NCBI RefSeq assembly: GCF_013267595.1
Contig: NZ_CP054011.1
Span: forward strand, 696,147 to 760,146
Length of the DNA: 64,000 nucleotides
Reading direction: 5' to 3'
From: Prevotella melaninogenica
GTDB taxonomy: Bacteria > Bacteroidota > Bacteroidia > Bacteroidales > Bacteroidaceae
Shown piece by piece: positions 25,558 through 33,338 of the stretch. The translations under genes were made by a program, and so were the position numbers. Positions within the stretch are counted from its first letter, which is position 1, and every line of letters starts with the position of its first letter. The notes under the pieces were generated by a model. That model was not told where the DNA came from. It worked only from the letters and a program-made list of their open reading frames with translations, and made no database searches.

Positions 25558-25692
25558 ACATTATAACAGATGATAAAGAATTCAACTTGTAAATATCATT
25601 TAATGATATAAATTAAGCCTCTAACAATAAGCATATTATGCTATAATTAGTTTATTAAAAATATTGTTCTAAACAAACTGAATGGTTAATTC

Positions 25693-26796
25693 CTACTTGA
25701 TATCAGCTACTACATACTCGGACCTTGTTCCGATACGGAACTTACCACCCCAAATACCGATTCCAGAAGAAACATAATATTGTGTATTCCCTTTCTGTAA
25801 AGGTCCAAAAGCATCCTCATAAATAAGGTCTTCTATCCAGCTTACAGGCCATACCTGACCATAATGCGTGTGTCCAGAGAGTTGGAAGTCTATACCAGCT
25901 TGCTGTGCCTCTTCCAAGTGATAAGGCTGATGATCCATAAGAATCGTATAATACCCCTTTGGAGCAAACTTCATCAAATGCTGTAGGCTGGCACGCTTTT
26001 TATTCGTCCTATCATCACGTCCTACAACGAGAATTGAGTCACCACCTGCCAATGGCACCACGCAATGATTATCAATGAACAGATGAATCCCCGCATCTTG
26101 ATAGAACTTCTTTGCACGAGGTTCACCACTTAGATACTCATGATTTCCTAAACAAACATAAACAGGAGCCTTCAGACGACGGAACTCAGCTGCCATATCT
26201 TGATCTATGAGCGCACGAATACTACCATCAATAATATCTCCTGCTATAAGAATAGCCTCTGGTTGTTCTTCATTCACCTTATCAACCCACTTTCTGAACT
26301 CATCTGTACGATTATGATAACCTAAATGTAGGTCGGTCATCATTACCAAACGATGCTGTTGTTTCATCGGTTTTGCTGACTGTAAAGTTAAGGGTACACG
26401 CTCTTTGTGCAAATAATTGAAATATCCATAAACGAACAATCCAATCATAATAACAACTACCGATACTGTACCTGTCCAACTATTATAAAGGGAGGAACGA
26501 GGAACAAGATGAAGTAATCTTCCCAAGTCAAGCACAAGGAAGAGTAACAACAGATACAACCCGATAAACACAGCAGAATTGCCAAGTTCATACAATGTAA
26601 TAGCTATTGGCATTGGCTTATTATCCAAACCCAATATAAAATTGGTAAAGAAGCATACTATGCAAAGCAATAATGCTCCAACGATAATCCACTTACCTAC
26701 TACAGCAAAGGGCAGTATCTGCCATACATGCCAACTTACATATCCACAGCCCAGCAAAAGGATCAAAAGAAACACGATTATCCAACCATAACCCAT
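25693..26796 (-). CDS. membrane-anchored metallophosphoesterase (calcineurin-like)
   Basis: A 367-residue protein with about four N-terminal membrane segments (residues 1-130) followed by a calcineurin-like phosphoesterase domain. The metal ligands are DLHLGYH, GDIIDG, GNHEYL, the DHQP histidine and GHTHYGQ, in family order. This layout matches YkuE/YaeI-type phosphodiesterases, some of which hydrolyse UDP-2,3-diacylglucosamine or other phospho-lipids; the substrate here is unknown. It lies 17 bases after the MATE gene, so it is probably in the same operon. The C-terminus (YYVSSGIGIWGGKFRIGTRSE) is typical of the family. Confidence 0.9.
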   Translation of the reverse strand: MGYGWIIVFLLILLLGCGYVSWHVWQILPFAVVGKWIIVGALLLCIVCFFTNFILGLDNKPMPIAITLYELGNSAVFIGLYLLLLFLVLDLGRLLHLVPRSSLYNSWTGTVSVVVIMIGLFVYGYFNYLHKERVPLTLQSAKPMKQQHRLVMMTDLHLGYHNRTDEFRKWVDKVNEEQPEAILIAGDIIDGSIRALIDQDMAAEFRRLKAPVYVCLGNHEYLSGEPRAKKFYQDAGIHLFIDNHCVVPLAGGDSILVVGRDDRTNKKRASLQHLMKFAPKGYYTILMDHQPYHLEEAQQAGIDFQLSGHTHYGQVWPVSWIEDLIYEDAFGPLQKGNTQYYVSSGIGIWGGKFRIGTRSEYVVADIK

Positions 26797-26813
26797 CTTA
26801 CAATCTTGTTTTC

Positions 26814-28166
26814 TTAAATTATTACTAAATATCTACGTGCCCAGAGAATAGAGGCAAGTCCTCTCATTCCAAGAAACGATAGAAAAGCTATCCATAAGGC
26901 GTTATTTCCATAACTATTCCAAAACAAATAATAGACAACGAAGAAAGTTATCATTGCCATAGCTGTTGAGAATAACATTCCCTTAGTAGCTGTCAAGCCG
27001 ATAAAGACTCCATCTAACACAAAAGCTGCCATTCCTACTATAGGAATAAGGTAAGCCCAAAAGAGATAGGGCTGTGCAGCTGTCACAACAGCCGTATCAC
27101 TTGTGAGAAGACAAAGGAAACCTACACCGCCAAAGACGTAAACCGCAGTAAACATCAATGCCATAATGACTCCAAAACCAAAGAGTCGACGAACTATTAT
27201 ACGCAGTCCTTCTTTATCTCCTGCGCCATAATACTTACCACTAAGCGCCTCTCCTGCATATGCAAAACCATCCATCAGATAAGAGAAGAGCGTAAACAAG
27301 GTCATTAATAATGTATTCACAGCCAACATCATAGCTCCCTGTTTTCCTCCAGCCGACGTAAAGAAGAAGTTCACTGCCACCAAACAAAGTGTTCGCAAGA
27401 AGATATCTTTGTTTACACGGAAGAACTCACCCCATTCTCCTCTCATAATAAATACATGACGGAAGGTTGTCTGCAAGACTATACGACGTTCTTTCCCAAA
27501 AGTCAATCCTCGCTCTTTCCCAGATGTTATCCGCTTATATACAGCATATAAAGAGACTACAAAGCCCGCCCACTGAGCCAAAGCTGTACCTGCTGCAACA
27601 CCACTGATTTTCCAGTCAAATACAAAAACGAAGAACAAAGAGGCAAGGATATTAACCACATTCTGCAACACAGCCACCACCATTGGTGTACGCGTATCTT
27701 GCATTCCGATAAACCATCCAGTCAGTCCGTAGAGTCCCAACATGGCAGGTGCACCCCATATAACAATCCTAAGGTAGGTAGCAACAAAGTGCCACGAAGG
27801 CTCTGGCGTATTCATCAGCCGAAGCATCCCCCACTCTATACCACGCTGTGCCACGATAAAGAGGACTCCCATTCCCACTCCTATTGTCAGTGTGCGCACA
27901 AGAATATTCATACATTCCTGCCCGTCTTGTCGTCCATATGCTTGTGATGTCATACCACTCGTTCCCATGCGTAGGAATCCTAATAGCCAGTACATCACAT
28001 TGAATATCATCGAACCGACTGCTATCGCACTGATATAGGTTTCATTCCCAATATGTCCTACCACTGCCAAGTCAACAAGACCTAACAATGGAACAGTCAC
28101 ATTACTTATAATAGAGGGGATGGCAAGGCGTAAAATCTCCTTATTCCAGTTATCCAACAACTGCAT
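26814..28166 (-). CDS. MATE family efflux transporter
   Basis: Inner-membrane multidrug/Na+ or H+ antiporter, 450 residues with 12 predicted helices. The MATE fold shows as two homologous halves. The N-terminal half has SIISNVTVPLLGLVDLAVVGHIG and GFLRMGTSGMTSQAYGRQD. The second half starts near residue 235 with YLMDGFAYAGEALSGKYYG. DinF-type members look similar. It starts four bases after the stop of a 46-codon ORF and precedes the metallophosphoesterase, forming a three-gene unit from the promoter at 28353-28383. The substrate is not predictable from sequence. Confidence 0.93.
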   Translation of the reverse strand: MQLLDNWNKEILRLAIPSIISNVTVPLLGLVDLAVVGHIGNETYISAIAVGSMIFNVMYWLLGFLRMGTSGMTSQAYGRQDGQECMNILVRTLTIGVGMGVLFIVAQRGIEWGMLRLMNTPEPSWHFVATYLRIVIWGAPAMLGLYGLTGWFIGMQDTRTPMVVAVLQNVVNILASLFFVFVFDWKISGVAAGTALAQWAGFVVSLYAVYKRITSGKERGLTFGKERRIVLQTTFRHVFIMRGEWGEFFRVNKDIFLRTLCLVAVNFFFTSAGGKQGAMMLAVNTLLMTLFTLFSYLMDGFAYAGEALSGKYYGAGDKEGLRIIVRRLFGFGVIMALMFTAVYVFGGVGFLCLLTSDTAVVTAAQPYLFWAYLIPIVGMAAFVLDGVFIGLTATKGMLFSTAMAMITFFVVYYLFWNSYGNNALWIAFLSFLGMRGLASILWARRYLVII

Positions 28167-28170
28167 TTCG

Positions 28171-28311
28171 CTACTCCCTTATGTAATCCTTAGCAACAAG
28201 GTCGTAATACAAAGCTTCCAACTCTGCCAATGACAATCGCTCTATTGAATGCTCCAACACGCGAATCAACTCTGCCCGACGTGTATCATTCTCTATTCTA
28301 TCAAAATTCAT
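28171..28311 (-). CDS. small conserved-looking protein, 46 residues
   Basis: A short ORF that opens with ATG 28311 and stops with TAG at 28171-28173. The peptide begins MNFDRIENDTRRAEL and ends YYDLVAKDYIRE. It is predicted to be two amphipathic helices (RAELIRVLEHSIERL and LAELEALYYDLVAKD), rich in Leu, Glu and Arg, with no signal peptide. Support for being real: a good divergent promoter (28353-28383) just upstream, a stop four bases before the MATE ATG, and coding-like composition. It may be a small regulatory partner or only aid translation of the MATE gene. Function unknown. Confidence 0.6.
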   Translation of the reverse strand: MNFDRIENDTRRAELIRVLEHSIERLSLAELEALYYDLVAKDYIRE

Positions 28312-28352
28312 ATCGTACGTTTATAAGCTATAATACAAATACTATGCCGAGA

Positions 28353-28383
28353 CAAAAGTAATTGAATTAATTGTGAAATCAAA
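28353..28383 (-). promoter_or_regulatory. promoter for small ORF > MATE > phosphoesterase
   Basis: On the minus strand TTTG (28383-28380), a 19-base spacer and TACTTTTG (28360-28353). It overlaps the divergent FKBP promoter, so the two transcripts may interfere. Confidence 0.7.
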
Positions 28384-28401
28384 AGATATTGGCTAATTTT
28401 G
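28371..28401 (+). promoter_or_regulatory. promoter for FKBP isomerase
   Basis: TTG (28371-28373), a 20-base spacer and TAATTTTG (28394-28401). The ATG is at 28428, leaving a short leader of about 20 bases. This rules out the upstream TTG start at 28389, which is inside the promoter. Confidence 0.7.
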
Positions 28402-28427
28402 CGTGCATTAATGTAGAATTAAAATGT

Positions 28428-28829
28428 ATGGGAAAGAAACAAGAATACAAATTAAAGAATGAAGAATACCTTAGAGAACTTAGTCAGAAGGAAGGTATCA
28501 AGAAACTTCCTAATGGTATTCTATACGAAGTAATAAAGGAAGGAAGCGGTGAAGGAAGAGTTACAGAACGTTCTATTGTCACCTGTCATTACCGTGGTAG
28601 TCTTATTAACGGCAATGTTTTCGATGATAGTTGGCAGAGGGGTATTCCAGAGGCATTCCGTGTAAACGAACTGATTACAGGATTTCAAACGGCACTCTGT
28701 GCGATGCATAAGGGTGACCATTGGCGTGTTCATATCCCCTATCAAGAGGGTTATGGCTCGAAACGCGATGGTGATATCCCTGCTTTTTCTACATTGATTT
28801 TTGAGATAGAACTATTTTCGATAGGATAA
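28428..28829 (+). CDS. FKBP-type peptidyl-prolyl cis-trans isomerase
   Basis: Protein-folding isomerase of 133 residues. The start at 28428 (MGKKQEYKLKNEEYL) lies just after the promoter. The N-terminal 30 residues form a charged helix. The FKBP domain then shows GILYEVIKEGSGEGRV, VTCHYRGSLINGNVFDDS, PEAFRVNELITGFQTAL, the HKGDHWRVHIPYQEGYG segment and a closing TLIFEIELFSIG. No signal peptide is seen, so cytoplasmic action is likely. It is monocistronic, with a strong terminator downstream. Confidence 0.93.
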   Translation: MGKKQEYKLKNEEYLRELSQKEGIKKLPNGILYEVIKEGSGEGRVTERSIVTCHYRGSLINGNVFDDSWQRGIPEAFRVNELITGFQTALCAMHKGDHWRVHIPYQEGYGSKRDGDIPAFSTLIFEIELFSIG

Positions 28830-28884
28830 GTAGTTGGGGTTTCCCTTTGTCTATAAAGCGTATTAGAGTTCAATATACATCCCA

Positions 28885-28925
28885 AAAGAGTGGCTATGCG
28901 TTGATTGGCATAGCCACTCTTTTTC
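28885..28925 (+). terminator. intrinsic terminator after FKBP gene
   Basis: AAAGAGTGGCTATGC (28885-28899) pairs perfectly with GCATAGCCACTCTTT (28908-28922) around an 8-base loop, followed by TTC. It is strong and near-symmetric. Confidence 0.93.
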
Positions 28926-28997
28926 AATTAAGGAATAGGAAAAACTAAATTACACAATATTTCATCATACTGAAGACGTCACTTGGCATATTTTTTG

Positions 28998-29005
28998 TAA
29001 CTTTG
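28998..29005 (+). promoter_or_regulatory. TAnnTTTG box upstream of COG0523 GTPase
   Basis: TAACTTTG lies 34 bases before the ATG at 29040. No upstream TTTG at the usual spacing was found, so only the -7 element is supported. No zinc-repressor palindrome was recognised. Confidence 0.45.
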
Positions 29006-29039
29006 TAGTCTAAGAATTATAAAACAAAAGACACATAAG

Positions 29040-30296
29040 ATGAATATAAAAGAGACTCCTGTCCTCCTGCTTACAGGTTATTTAGGCAGCGGTAAGACAA
29101 CGTTAGTAAACAAGATTCTTGCCAACAAGAAAGGGATTAAGTTTGCCGTTATTGTCAACGATATCGGTGAAGTGAATATTGATGCTGACCTCATCGAGGC
29201 AGGTGGCGTTGTCGATCAGAAGGATGATTCGCTCGTTGCACTCCAAAATGGTTGTATTTGTTGTACGCTGAAGATGGACTTAGTGCAGCAGTTGAACGAA
29301 ATTGTTTCACAGCAGAAGTTCGACTACATTGTTATCGAGGCAAGTGGTATCTGCGAGCCTGCCCCTATCGCACAGACTATCTGCGCATATCCACAAATGT
29401 ATCCAGACCTTGCTAAGAAAGGTAAGGCAGTACTTGATTCTATTGTGACCGTTGTTGATGCACGTCGTATGTGTGATGAGTTCTCTGCTGGTAACGACCT
29501 TTTGAAGAAAGACTTGCAAGAAGATGACATTGAGAACTTACTTATCCAGCAGATTGAGTTCTGCAATATTATCCTTCTTAATAAGGTGGATGATGTCAGC
29601 AAAGAGGAATTAGGACTGGTGAAGAAGATTATCCGTTCACTTCAACCAAAGGCTGAGATTATCGAGTGTAATTATGGAGATGTTGACTTAGACAAAATCC
29701 TCAATACAGGAGACTTCAACTTTGATAAGGTTGCTACCTCTGCTTCATGGATTGCAGAGATAGAAGGTCACGATGATGAGGAGGATGAACATGACCACCA
29801 TCACGACCATGATGAGCATGAGCACCACCACGATGAGCATGATGAGCATCATCACGAGCATCACCATCACCACCACTGCCACCATCATCACGGTTTGGAG
29901 AATGAAGAAAGCGGTGAAGCTTTGGAATATAACATCCAGACCTTCGTTTACTATGCACGCCGTCCATTCGACATCAATTTCTTTGATGACTTCGTAGCAC
30001 GTCAGTGGCCTAAGCAGATTATTCGTTGTAAAGGTCTCTGCTATTTCTCTAATGAGAAGGATATCTGTTATGTCTTTGAGCAGGCTGGTAAGCAGGTGAG
30101 CCTTCGCAATGCAGGTCAATGGTATGCTACTATGCCACCATTCCAGTTGCGCGAGTTCCTTGAGAATAATCCTAAACTTAAGAAAGATTGGGAGGAGCCA
30201 TACGGTGATAGAATGCAGAAACTCGTATTTATTGGTCAAGACCTCGACAAAGAGGCTATCACCAAAGCATTGGATACCTGTCTGACTGATTTCTAA
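29040..30296 (+). CDS. COG0523/CobW-family GTPase, putative zinc metallochaperone, His-rich
   Basis: G3E-family GTPase of 418 residues. P-loop GYLGSGKTT lies near 13-21. The metal-binding motif CICC (in NGCICCTLKMDL) follows at about residues 77-80. Then come the Walker B and base-recognition phrases EASGICEPAPIA and LNKVDD. Residues 244-284 hold about two dozen His among Asp and Glu, a metal-buffering loop. The CobW C-terminal domain (FVYYARRPFDINFFDDFV...) closes it. Such His-rich members usually insert or supply zinc. No cobalamin genes are nearby, which supports a metal rather than B12 role. Confidence 0.9.
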   Translation: MNIKETPVLLLTGYLGSGKTTLVNKILANKKGIKFAVIVNDIGEVNIDADLIEAGGVVDQKDDSLVALQNGCICCTLKMDLVQQLNEIVSQQKFDYIVIEASGICEPAPIAQTICAYPQMYPDLAKKGKAVLDSIVTVVDARRMCDEFSAGNDLLKKDLQEDDIENLLIQQIEFCNIILLNKVDDVSKEELGLVKKIIRSLQPKAEIIECNYGDVDLDKILNTGDFNFDKVATSASWIAEIEGHDDEEDEHDHHHDHDEHEHHHDEHDEHHHEHHHHHHCHHHHGLENEESGEALEYNIQTFVYYARRPFDINFFDDFVARQWPKQIIRCKGLCYFSNEKDICYVFEQAGKQVSLRNAGQWYATMPPFQLREFLENNPKLKKDWEEPYGDRMQKLVFIGQDLDKEAITKALDTCLTDF

Positions 30297-30331
30297 TCAG
30301 CTCTAAACCCTTGTTTGGTTATTAGAAACAG

Positions 30332-30411
30332 AACATATTTTGTTTTTCACATTGATTGTCTGTCTTTGTAACGGATGTGTAGTAGAATACACTAAGTTAG
30401 GAAGACAGACA
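30332..30411. repeat. structured stem-loop repeat element, copy 1
   Basis: It begins with AACATATTTTGTTTT and contains the perfect outer stem TGTCTGTCTT/AAGACAGACA. An inner stem is GTGTA/TACAC. The inner segment between TTGTAAC and GTTA is 23 bases. A second copy at 33339-33423 has the same opening word and the same 23-base inner length, with a different but still paired inner stem. Confidence 0.75.
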
Positions 30412-30421
30412 TTCTTAATTA

Positions 30422-30586
30422 ATGATGATACAAATAGCAAATAGAGTCGAGAAGTGTATACGACTTAAATCGAACAAAGAGAAGCTGCCGCAGAAGCAAG
30501 AAATAAAAGCGCAGAACTTTGTCAAAAATATTCAAACACAGGAAATCACTTCATGCTTAAATACCTTTGAAAAGACGCCCAATTAG
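30422..30586 (+). CDS. possible short ORF, 54 codons
   Basis: It opens with ATG at 30422 (MMIQIANRVEKCIRL...) and ends in TAG inside the GCCC-type array. It is basic (many Lys, Arg and Gln), with no signal peptide or recognised domain. It may be chance coding within a repeat element rather than a gene. The only support is an open frame directly downstream of the structured element. Confidence 0.2.
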   Translation: MMIQIANRVEKCIRLKSNKEKLPQKQEIKAQNFVKNIQTQEITSCLNTFEKTPN

Positions 30587-30650
30587 TTTCTTAAAGATGC
30601 CCTTTAGAGGTCTTACTAACGCCCTTTTGAAAGCTTATTAAGCACCTCTT
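30575..30650. repeat. 22-base-period array, GCCC family
   Basis: Three contiguous 22-mers start at 30575, 30597 and 30619. They open with ACGCCC, ATGCCC and ACGCCC, and a weaker fourth opens with AGCACC at 30641. Cores include CCTTTAGAGG and CTTTTGAAAG, which are imperfect palindromes. The period equals that of the RCAC arrays, but symmetry is weaker. Confidence 0.6.
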
Positions 30651-30769
30651 CGTACACAACCTTGCAACTAACTTATAACAAGATAGTTACTACTGTGGCT
30701 AAAAGGGCGACTTTTCTACTCTTTTTCACAAAGGATTAAGAATGTGATGTAAATAATTTTTTGCACAAC

Positions 30770-30813
30770 AAAAATCCCTTACTTACCTGAAAACAGACAA
30801 ATAAGGGATTTTT
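30770..30813 (-). terminator. intrinsic terminator after GH73/LysM gene
   Basis: On the minus strand AAAAATCCCTTA pairs with TAAGGGATTTTT, which continues into a short T-rich tail. It lies about 57 bases past the stop at 30870. Confidence 0.8.
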
Positions 30814-30869
30814 ATATGTGAGTTAATAAATCGTTTAAGCCTAATGAACCATATTGAACAAATATATGA

Positions 30870-31823
30870 TTAGTATAATATCACTTCATCGCCAATTCTC
30901 AGACCACGCTCGGCAATCTTTTCGTTCTTCTTCACAAGACTCTTCAAACGAATACCATAACGTTGTGCAATATCGTACAAACTCTCTGACTTACGTACAT
31001 AATATGGACGCTTCTTAAACTCCTTCGGACCTTTCTTTTGTTTCTTCTTCAACCAGATATACTCTCCAGGAATCAGACGTTCATGCTTATCACGTTCATT
31101 GTACTTAGCCAACTTACCTACACTAATTTCTAATTCTTTACTTAACGACTTAAAAGAATCTCCCTGTCTTACAATAACATAATAGTTGTCATTGTATTTA
31201 TTGATAGGATGTGCACCCAAAACCTGAACAGGATTTGGACGACCATTTTCTATGCCACGAACAACAGAATTCTCACCACTATGATGAGCCATAAAGCGAT
31301 CGTAACTTTTCGCCTTATCATACTCGTAAAGCTTATAAAGCTCAATAAGATTAATGAGACTCTGTGCATAGACAGGATTAGTAGCATAACCTGCTCGCTT
31401 CAACCCATACGCCCAACCACGGTAATCGGATCTATCCAAACTGAACAGACTTCTATAACGGGGACGGTCACGAAGAAACTTACAATGATCTTCGAAACTT
31501 TCTAACGCACTATCATACGCACGGAAACATTCTCCTTTTGCATCATCATCATGCGAAATTGTACGACCCAGCCAACCATGACATTTGATACCAAAGTGAT
31601 TATTACCAAGAAGAACAAGTCTTCCACGCCCTGCCCCACTCTCGAGCAAACCTTGTGCTAACGTGATACTTGCAGGTACGCCATACTTCAGCATACCTTC
31701 AATAGCCATGTCTTTATACTGATCAATATAGGATTGATAAACTTGATTCCATCTTGCCTGTCCCGACGCTACGGTAGAAAACATATAGAGGAATGAGATA
31801 AAAAGGAAGATATATCGCTTCAT
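30870..31823 (-). CDS. glucosaminidase (GH73/FlgJ-like) with two LysM domains
   Basis: Secreted peptidoglycan hydrolase of 317 residues. The signal peptide is MKRYIFLFISFLYMFSTVASGQ. The glucosaminidase domain (about 25-170) shows the catalytic Glu in LAQGLLESGAGRG and the phrases LLGNNHFGIKCHGW and KRAGYATNPVYAQSLINLI. Two LysM modules follow: YYVIVRQGDSFKSLSKELE near 222 and YYVRKSESLYDIAQRYG near 275. It cleaves the glycan strand between GlcNAc and MurNAc in this family. It has its own promoter (31852-31882) and terminator, so it stands alone. Confidence 0.93.
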   Translation of the reverse strand: MKRYIFLFISFLYMFSTVASGQARWNQVYQSYIDQYKDMAIEGMLKYGVPASITLAQGLLESGAGRGRLVLLGNNHFGIKCHGWLGRTISHDDDAKGECFRAYDSALESFEDHCKFLRDRPRYRSLFSLDRSDYRGWAYGLKRAGYATNPVYAQSLINLIELYKLYEYDKAKSYDRFMAHHSGENSVVRGIENGRPNPVQVLGAHPINKYNDNYYVIVRQGDSFKSLSKELEISVGKLAKYNERDKHERLIPGEYIWLKKKQKKGPKEFKKRPYYVRKSESLYDIAQRYGIRLKSLVKKNEKIAERGLRIGDEVILY

Positions 31824-31851
31824 AAAAAGTTCTTTTTAGATTATATAACTG

Positions 31852-31882
31852 CAAAAATACGGGTTTTATTATATAATACAAA
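31852..31882 (-). promoter_or_regulatory. Bacteroidetes-type promoter for GH73/LysM gene
   Basis: On the minus strand TTTG (31882-31879), a 19-base spacer and TATTTTTG (31859-31852). It is about 30 bases upstream of the ATG at 31823. Confidence 0.75.
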
Positions 31883-31924
31883 GTGAATTATCTTAAATCT
31901 CACAAAGATTTCAAAACTTATACG

Positions 31925-31932
31925 TAACTTTG
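31925..31932 (+). promoter_or_regulatory. TAnnTTTG box immediately before folK-like start
   Basis: TAACTTTG ends six bases before the ATG at 31938, so a transcript starting at the usual distance would begin at or next to the start codon. No TTTG at the expected upstream position was found. Confidence 0.35.
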
Positions 31933-31937
31933 TATTC

Positions 31938-32264
31938 ATGAAGACAATCATTGCACTTGGCTCAAATTCTAATCAGGAGGAGAATATTTTCAAAGCTCAG
32001 ACACTGCTGAAACAACGTTTCGAGGGTGTCAAATTCTCTGATACACAATGGACTGAACCGATTGGAATAAAGTCTGACAAATTCTTGAATTGTATAGGAA
32101 CTTTTGATACAATATTATCTCTCACCCAAGTAATACAATGCTTAAAGAAGATAGAACAAACTATGGGTGACTCTCACGAAAATCATCAAATAGGAAAAGT
32201 TCTGATTGATATTGACCTTGCACAATATGGCGAGAAGATTGTAAAAAAGATAATATGGCTATAA
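31938..32264 (+). CDS. FolK-like (HPPK fold) protein, short and degenerate
   Basis: A 108-residue protein resembling 6-hydroxymethyl-7,8-dihydropterin pyrophosphokinase. It opens MKTIIALGSNSNQEENIFKA (family IALGSNxGD) and has SDKFLNCIGTF and the Mg-binding pair in LIDIDLAQYG. It is about 50 residues shorter than typical FolK. The Arg-rich loop and GPR before the Asp pair are replaced by GDSHENHQIGKV, so canonical activity is doubtful. It overlaps the TPR gene by 10 bases, implying coupling. The start is fixed by the family N-terminus even though the -7 box is only six bases upstream. A true folK may exist elsewhere. Confidence 0.75.
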   Translation: MKTIIALGSNSNQEENIFKAQTLLKQRFEGVKFSDTQWTEPIGIKSDKFLNCIGTFDTILSLTQVIQCLKKIEQTMGDSHENHQIGKVLIDIDLAQYGEKIVKKIIWL

Positions 32265-33037
32265 GAAGAACTGGAAAATTAATCATAACGCTTCTGCTAT
32301 GCCTTACAACTTCTATCCCTGCATTTGCACAAAAGAGCAAGGATGCTGAAGAATTAGGGAAAGCACTGGAATACTTTACTTCAGCAAAGTATCATGAAGC
32401 CCTGCTTATCTTTCAGCGATTGGATAAAGAATATAAGCTTAATGAACGTTTTAAGGCTTATATAGGCCTTTGCTATTACCATGATTGGGATTATGAAGCA
32501 TCAGTTAAATACTTAGAGGGTGTTATGCCTAAATTGGAAGTATTTGCGCCACATGAGCGGTCAGTCTACTATTATACAACTGCAGAAAGTAAGTTCAACT
32601 TAAAGCAATATAAGGAAGCTATCCCCTATTATGAGAAAACACTAACCGTATGTTATGAACGAGAAAAAGGAGATGTCTATTATCGGTTAGGGCTATGCAA
32701 TATGTTTCTTCAATCATGGAAACCAGCATACGACCAATACATGAATGCTGAAAAGATTTATAACCAGTATAAACAGGAAGAAAATGTGCAGGGACGACTT
32801 GCACAGATAAAACGTATGGCTGCTGCTTGTTGGACAAATTATGAGGCTACATTGCCTAAGGATTCTTTGTCGAAAATAACAGACAGCACGACCAATAAAG
32901 ATAATGAGACGACGCAATTAAAAAACATATCGACAATTATCAACTCATTGATTTCTACGATGTTATTACCATCTACAACGCCAGATAATGTAAAAGATAT
33001 TATCAAAAAAGAAGAGAAAATAAAACTTGAAAAATAA
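32255..33037 (+). CDS. secreted tetratricopeptide repeat protein
   Basis: A 260-residue exported protein. The signal peptide (LIITLLLCLTTSIPAFAQ) ends near residue 26. TPR-like helices run from about 30 to 190: GKALEYFTSAKYHEALLIF, FKAYIGLCYYHDWDYEASV, YYYTTAESKFNLKQYKEAI and GDVYYRLGLCNMFLQSWKP. The last 60 residues are low-complexity, rich in Ser, Thr and Lys. It likely acts as a periplasmic scaffold; no partner is evident. Overlap with the folK-like gene suggests a two-gene operon. Confidence 0.85.
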   Translation: MAIRRTGKLIITLLLCLTTSIPAFAQKSKDAEELGKALEYFTSAKYHEALLIFQRLDKEYKLNERFKAYIGLCYYHDWDYEASVKYLEGVMPKLEVFAPHERSVYYYTTAESKFNLKQYKEAIPYYEKTLTVCYEREKGDVYYRLGLCNMFLQSWKPAYDQYMNAEKIYNQYKQEENVQGRLAQIKRMAAACWTNYEATLPKDSLSKITDSTTNKDNETTQLKNISTIINSLISTMLLPSTTPDNVKDIIKKEEKIKLEK

Positions 33038-33082
33038 GTACTAAATTTCTATTCTTTTCTTCGTTCGTTCAGTTTTTTTTCG

Positions 33083-33180
33083 TACTTTTGCGACACGTAC
33101 ATATCAAAAATGGCAGAAAAATCATGCCTTTTATCCACTTGACATACAAACCTAATAAAAATTGAGATTTTTATTTATTC
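33083..33180 (+). ncRNA. possible small RNA after TPR gene
   Basis: TACTTTTG at 33083-33090 is followed about 20 bases later by a hairpin (GGCA...TGCC, 33113-33129). A terminator-like AAAAATTGAGATTTTTATTT follows at 33157-33176. No TTG at the usual upstream spacing was seen. It may be a small RNA of about 80 bases or only the 3' end of the folK-TPR transcript. Confidence 0.25.
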
Positions 33181-33268
33181 ATTTGATAATCCAACGGATT
33201 TTATGTATAGGATAAGAAGGCAAGGTAAATCAGATATTACCATAATCTAATATATGGAGAAACACAAC

Positions 33269-33312
33269 AAGGGCTGGCACCGAAGACATTAAGATCTCCG
33301 ACGTCAGCCCTT
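33269..33312. terminator. GC-rich hairpin past the glycan operon
   Basis: AAGGGCTG (33269-33276) pairs with CAGCCCTT (33305-33312); an inner GACATTAAGATCTCCGACGTC region can pair partly. It has no strong T-run on either strand. It may stop transcripts leaving the polysaccharide operon on the minus strand. Confidence 0.4.
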
Positions 33313-33338
33313 AATCCCAAATCGGGCATTAGATCCTA

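Larger units (their letters stand above)
25102..25692. other. gene-free spacer with promoter and palindromic array
   Basis: This region holds the long leader and promoter of the export lipoprotein (25211-25242) and the RCAC-type array at 25492-25557. The remainder is AT-rich and no ORF with coding character was seen. Confidence 0.75.
30297..30869. other. gene-poor spacer rich in repeats
   Basis: Contents in order: a stem-loop repeat element (30332-30411), a possible short ORF (30422-30586), a GCCC-type 22-base-period array (30575-30650) and a terminator for the minus-strand GH73 gene (30770-30813). Confidence 0.75.

Noticed and set aside
25367..25573. Plus-strand open frame over the array at 25492
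   Set aside because: Its sequence is created by the palindromic repeats (HEHQWCLRPAP...) and has no coding bias.
29734..30239. Opposite-strand open frames across the His-rich region of the GTPase gene
   Set aside because: They arise from the CAC/CAT/GAT codon bias of the plus-strand gene and show no domain or signal peptide.
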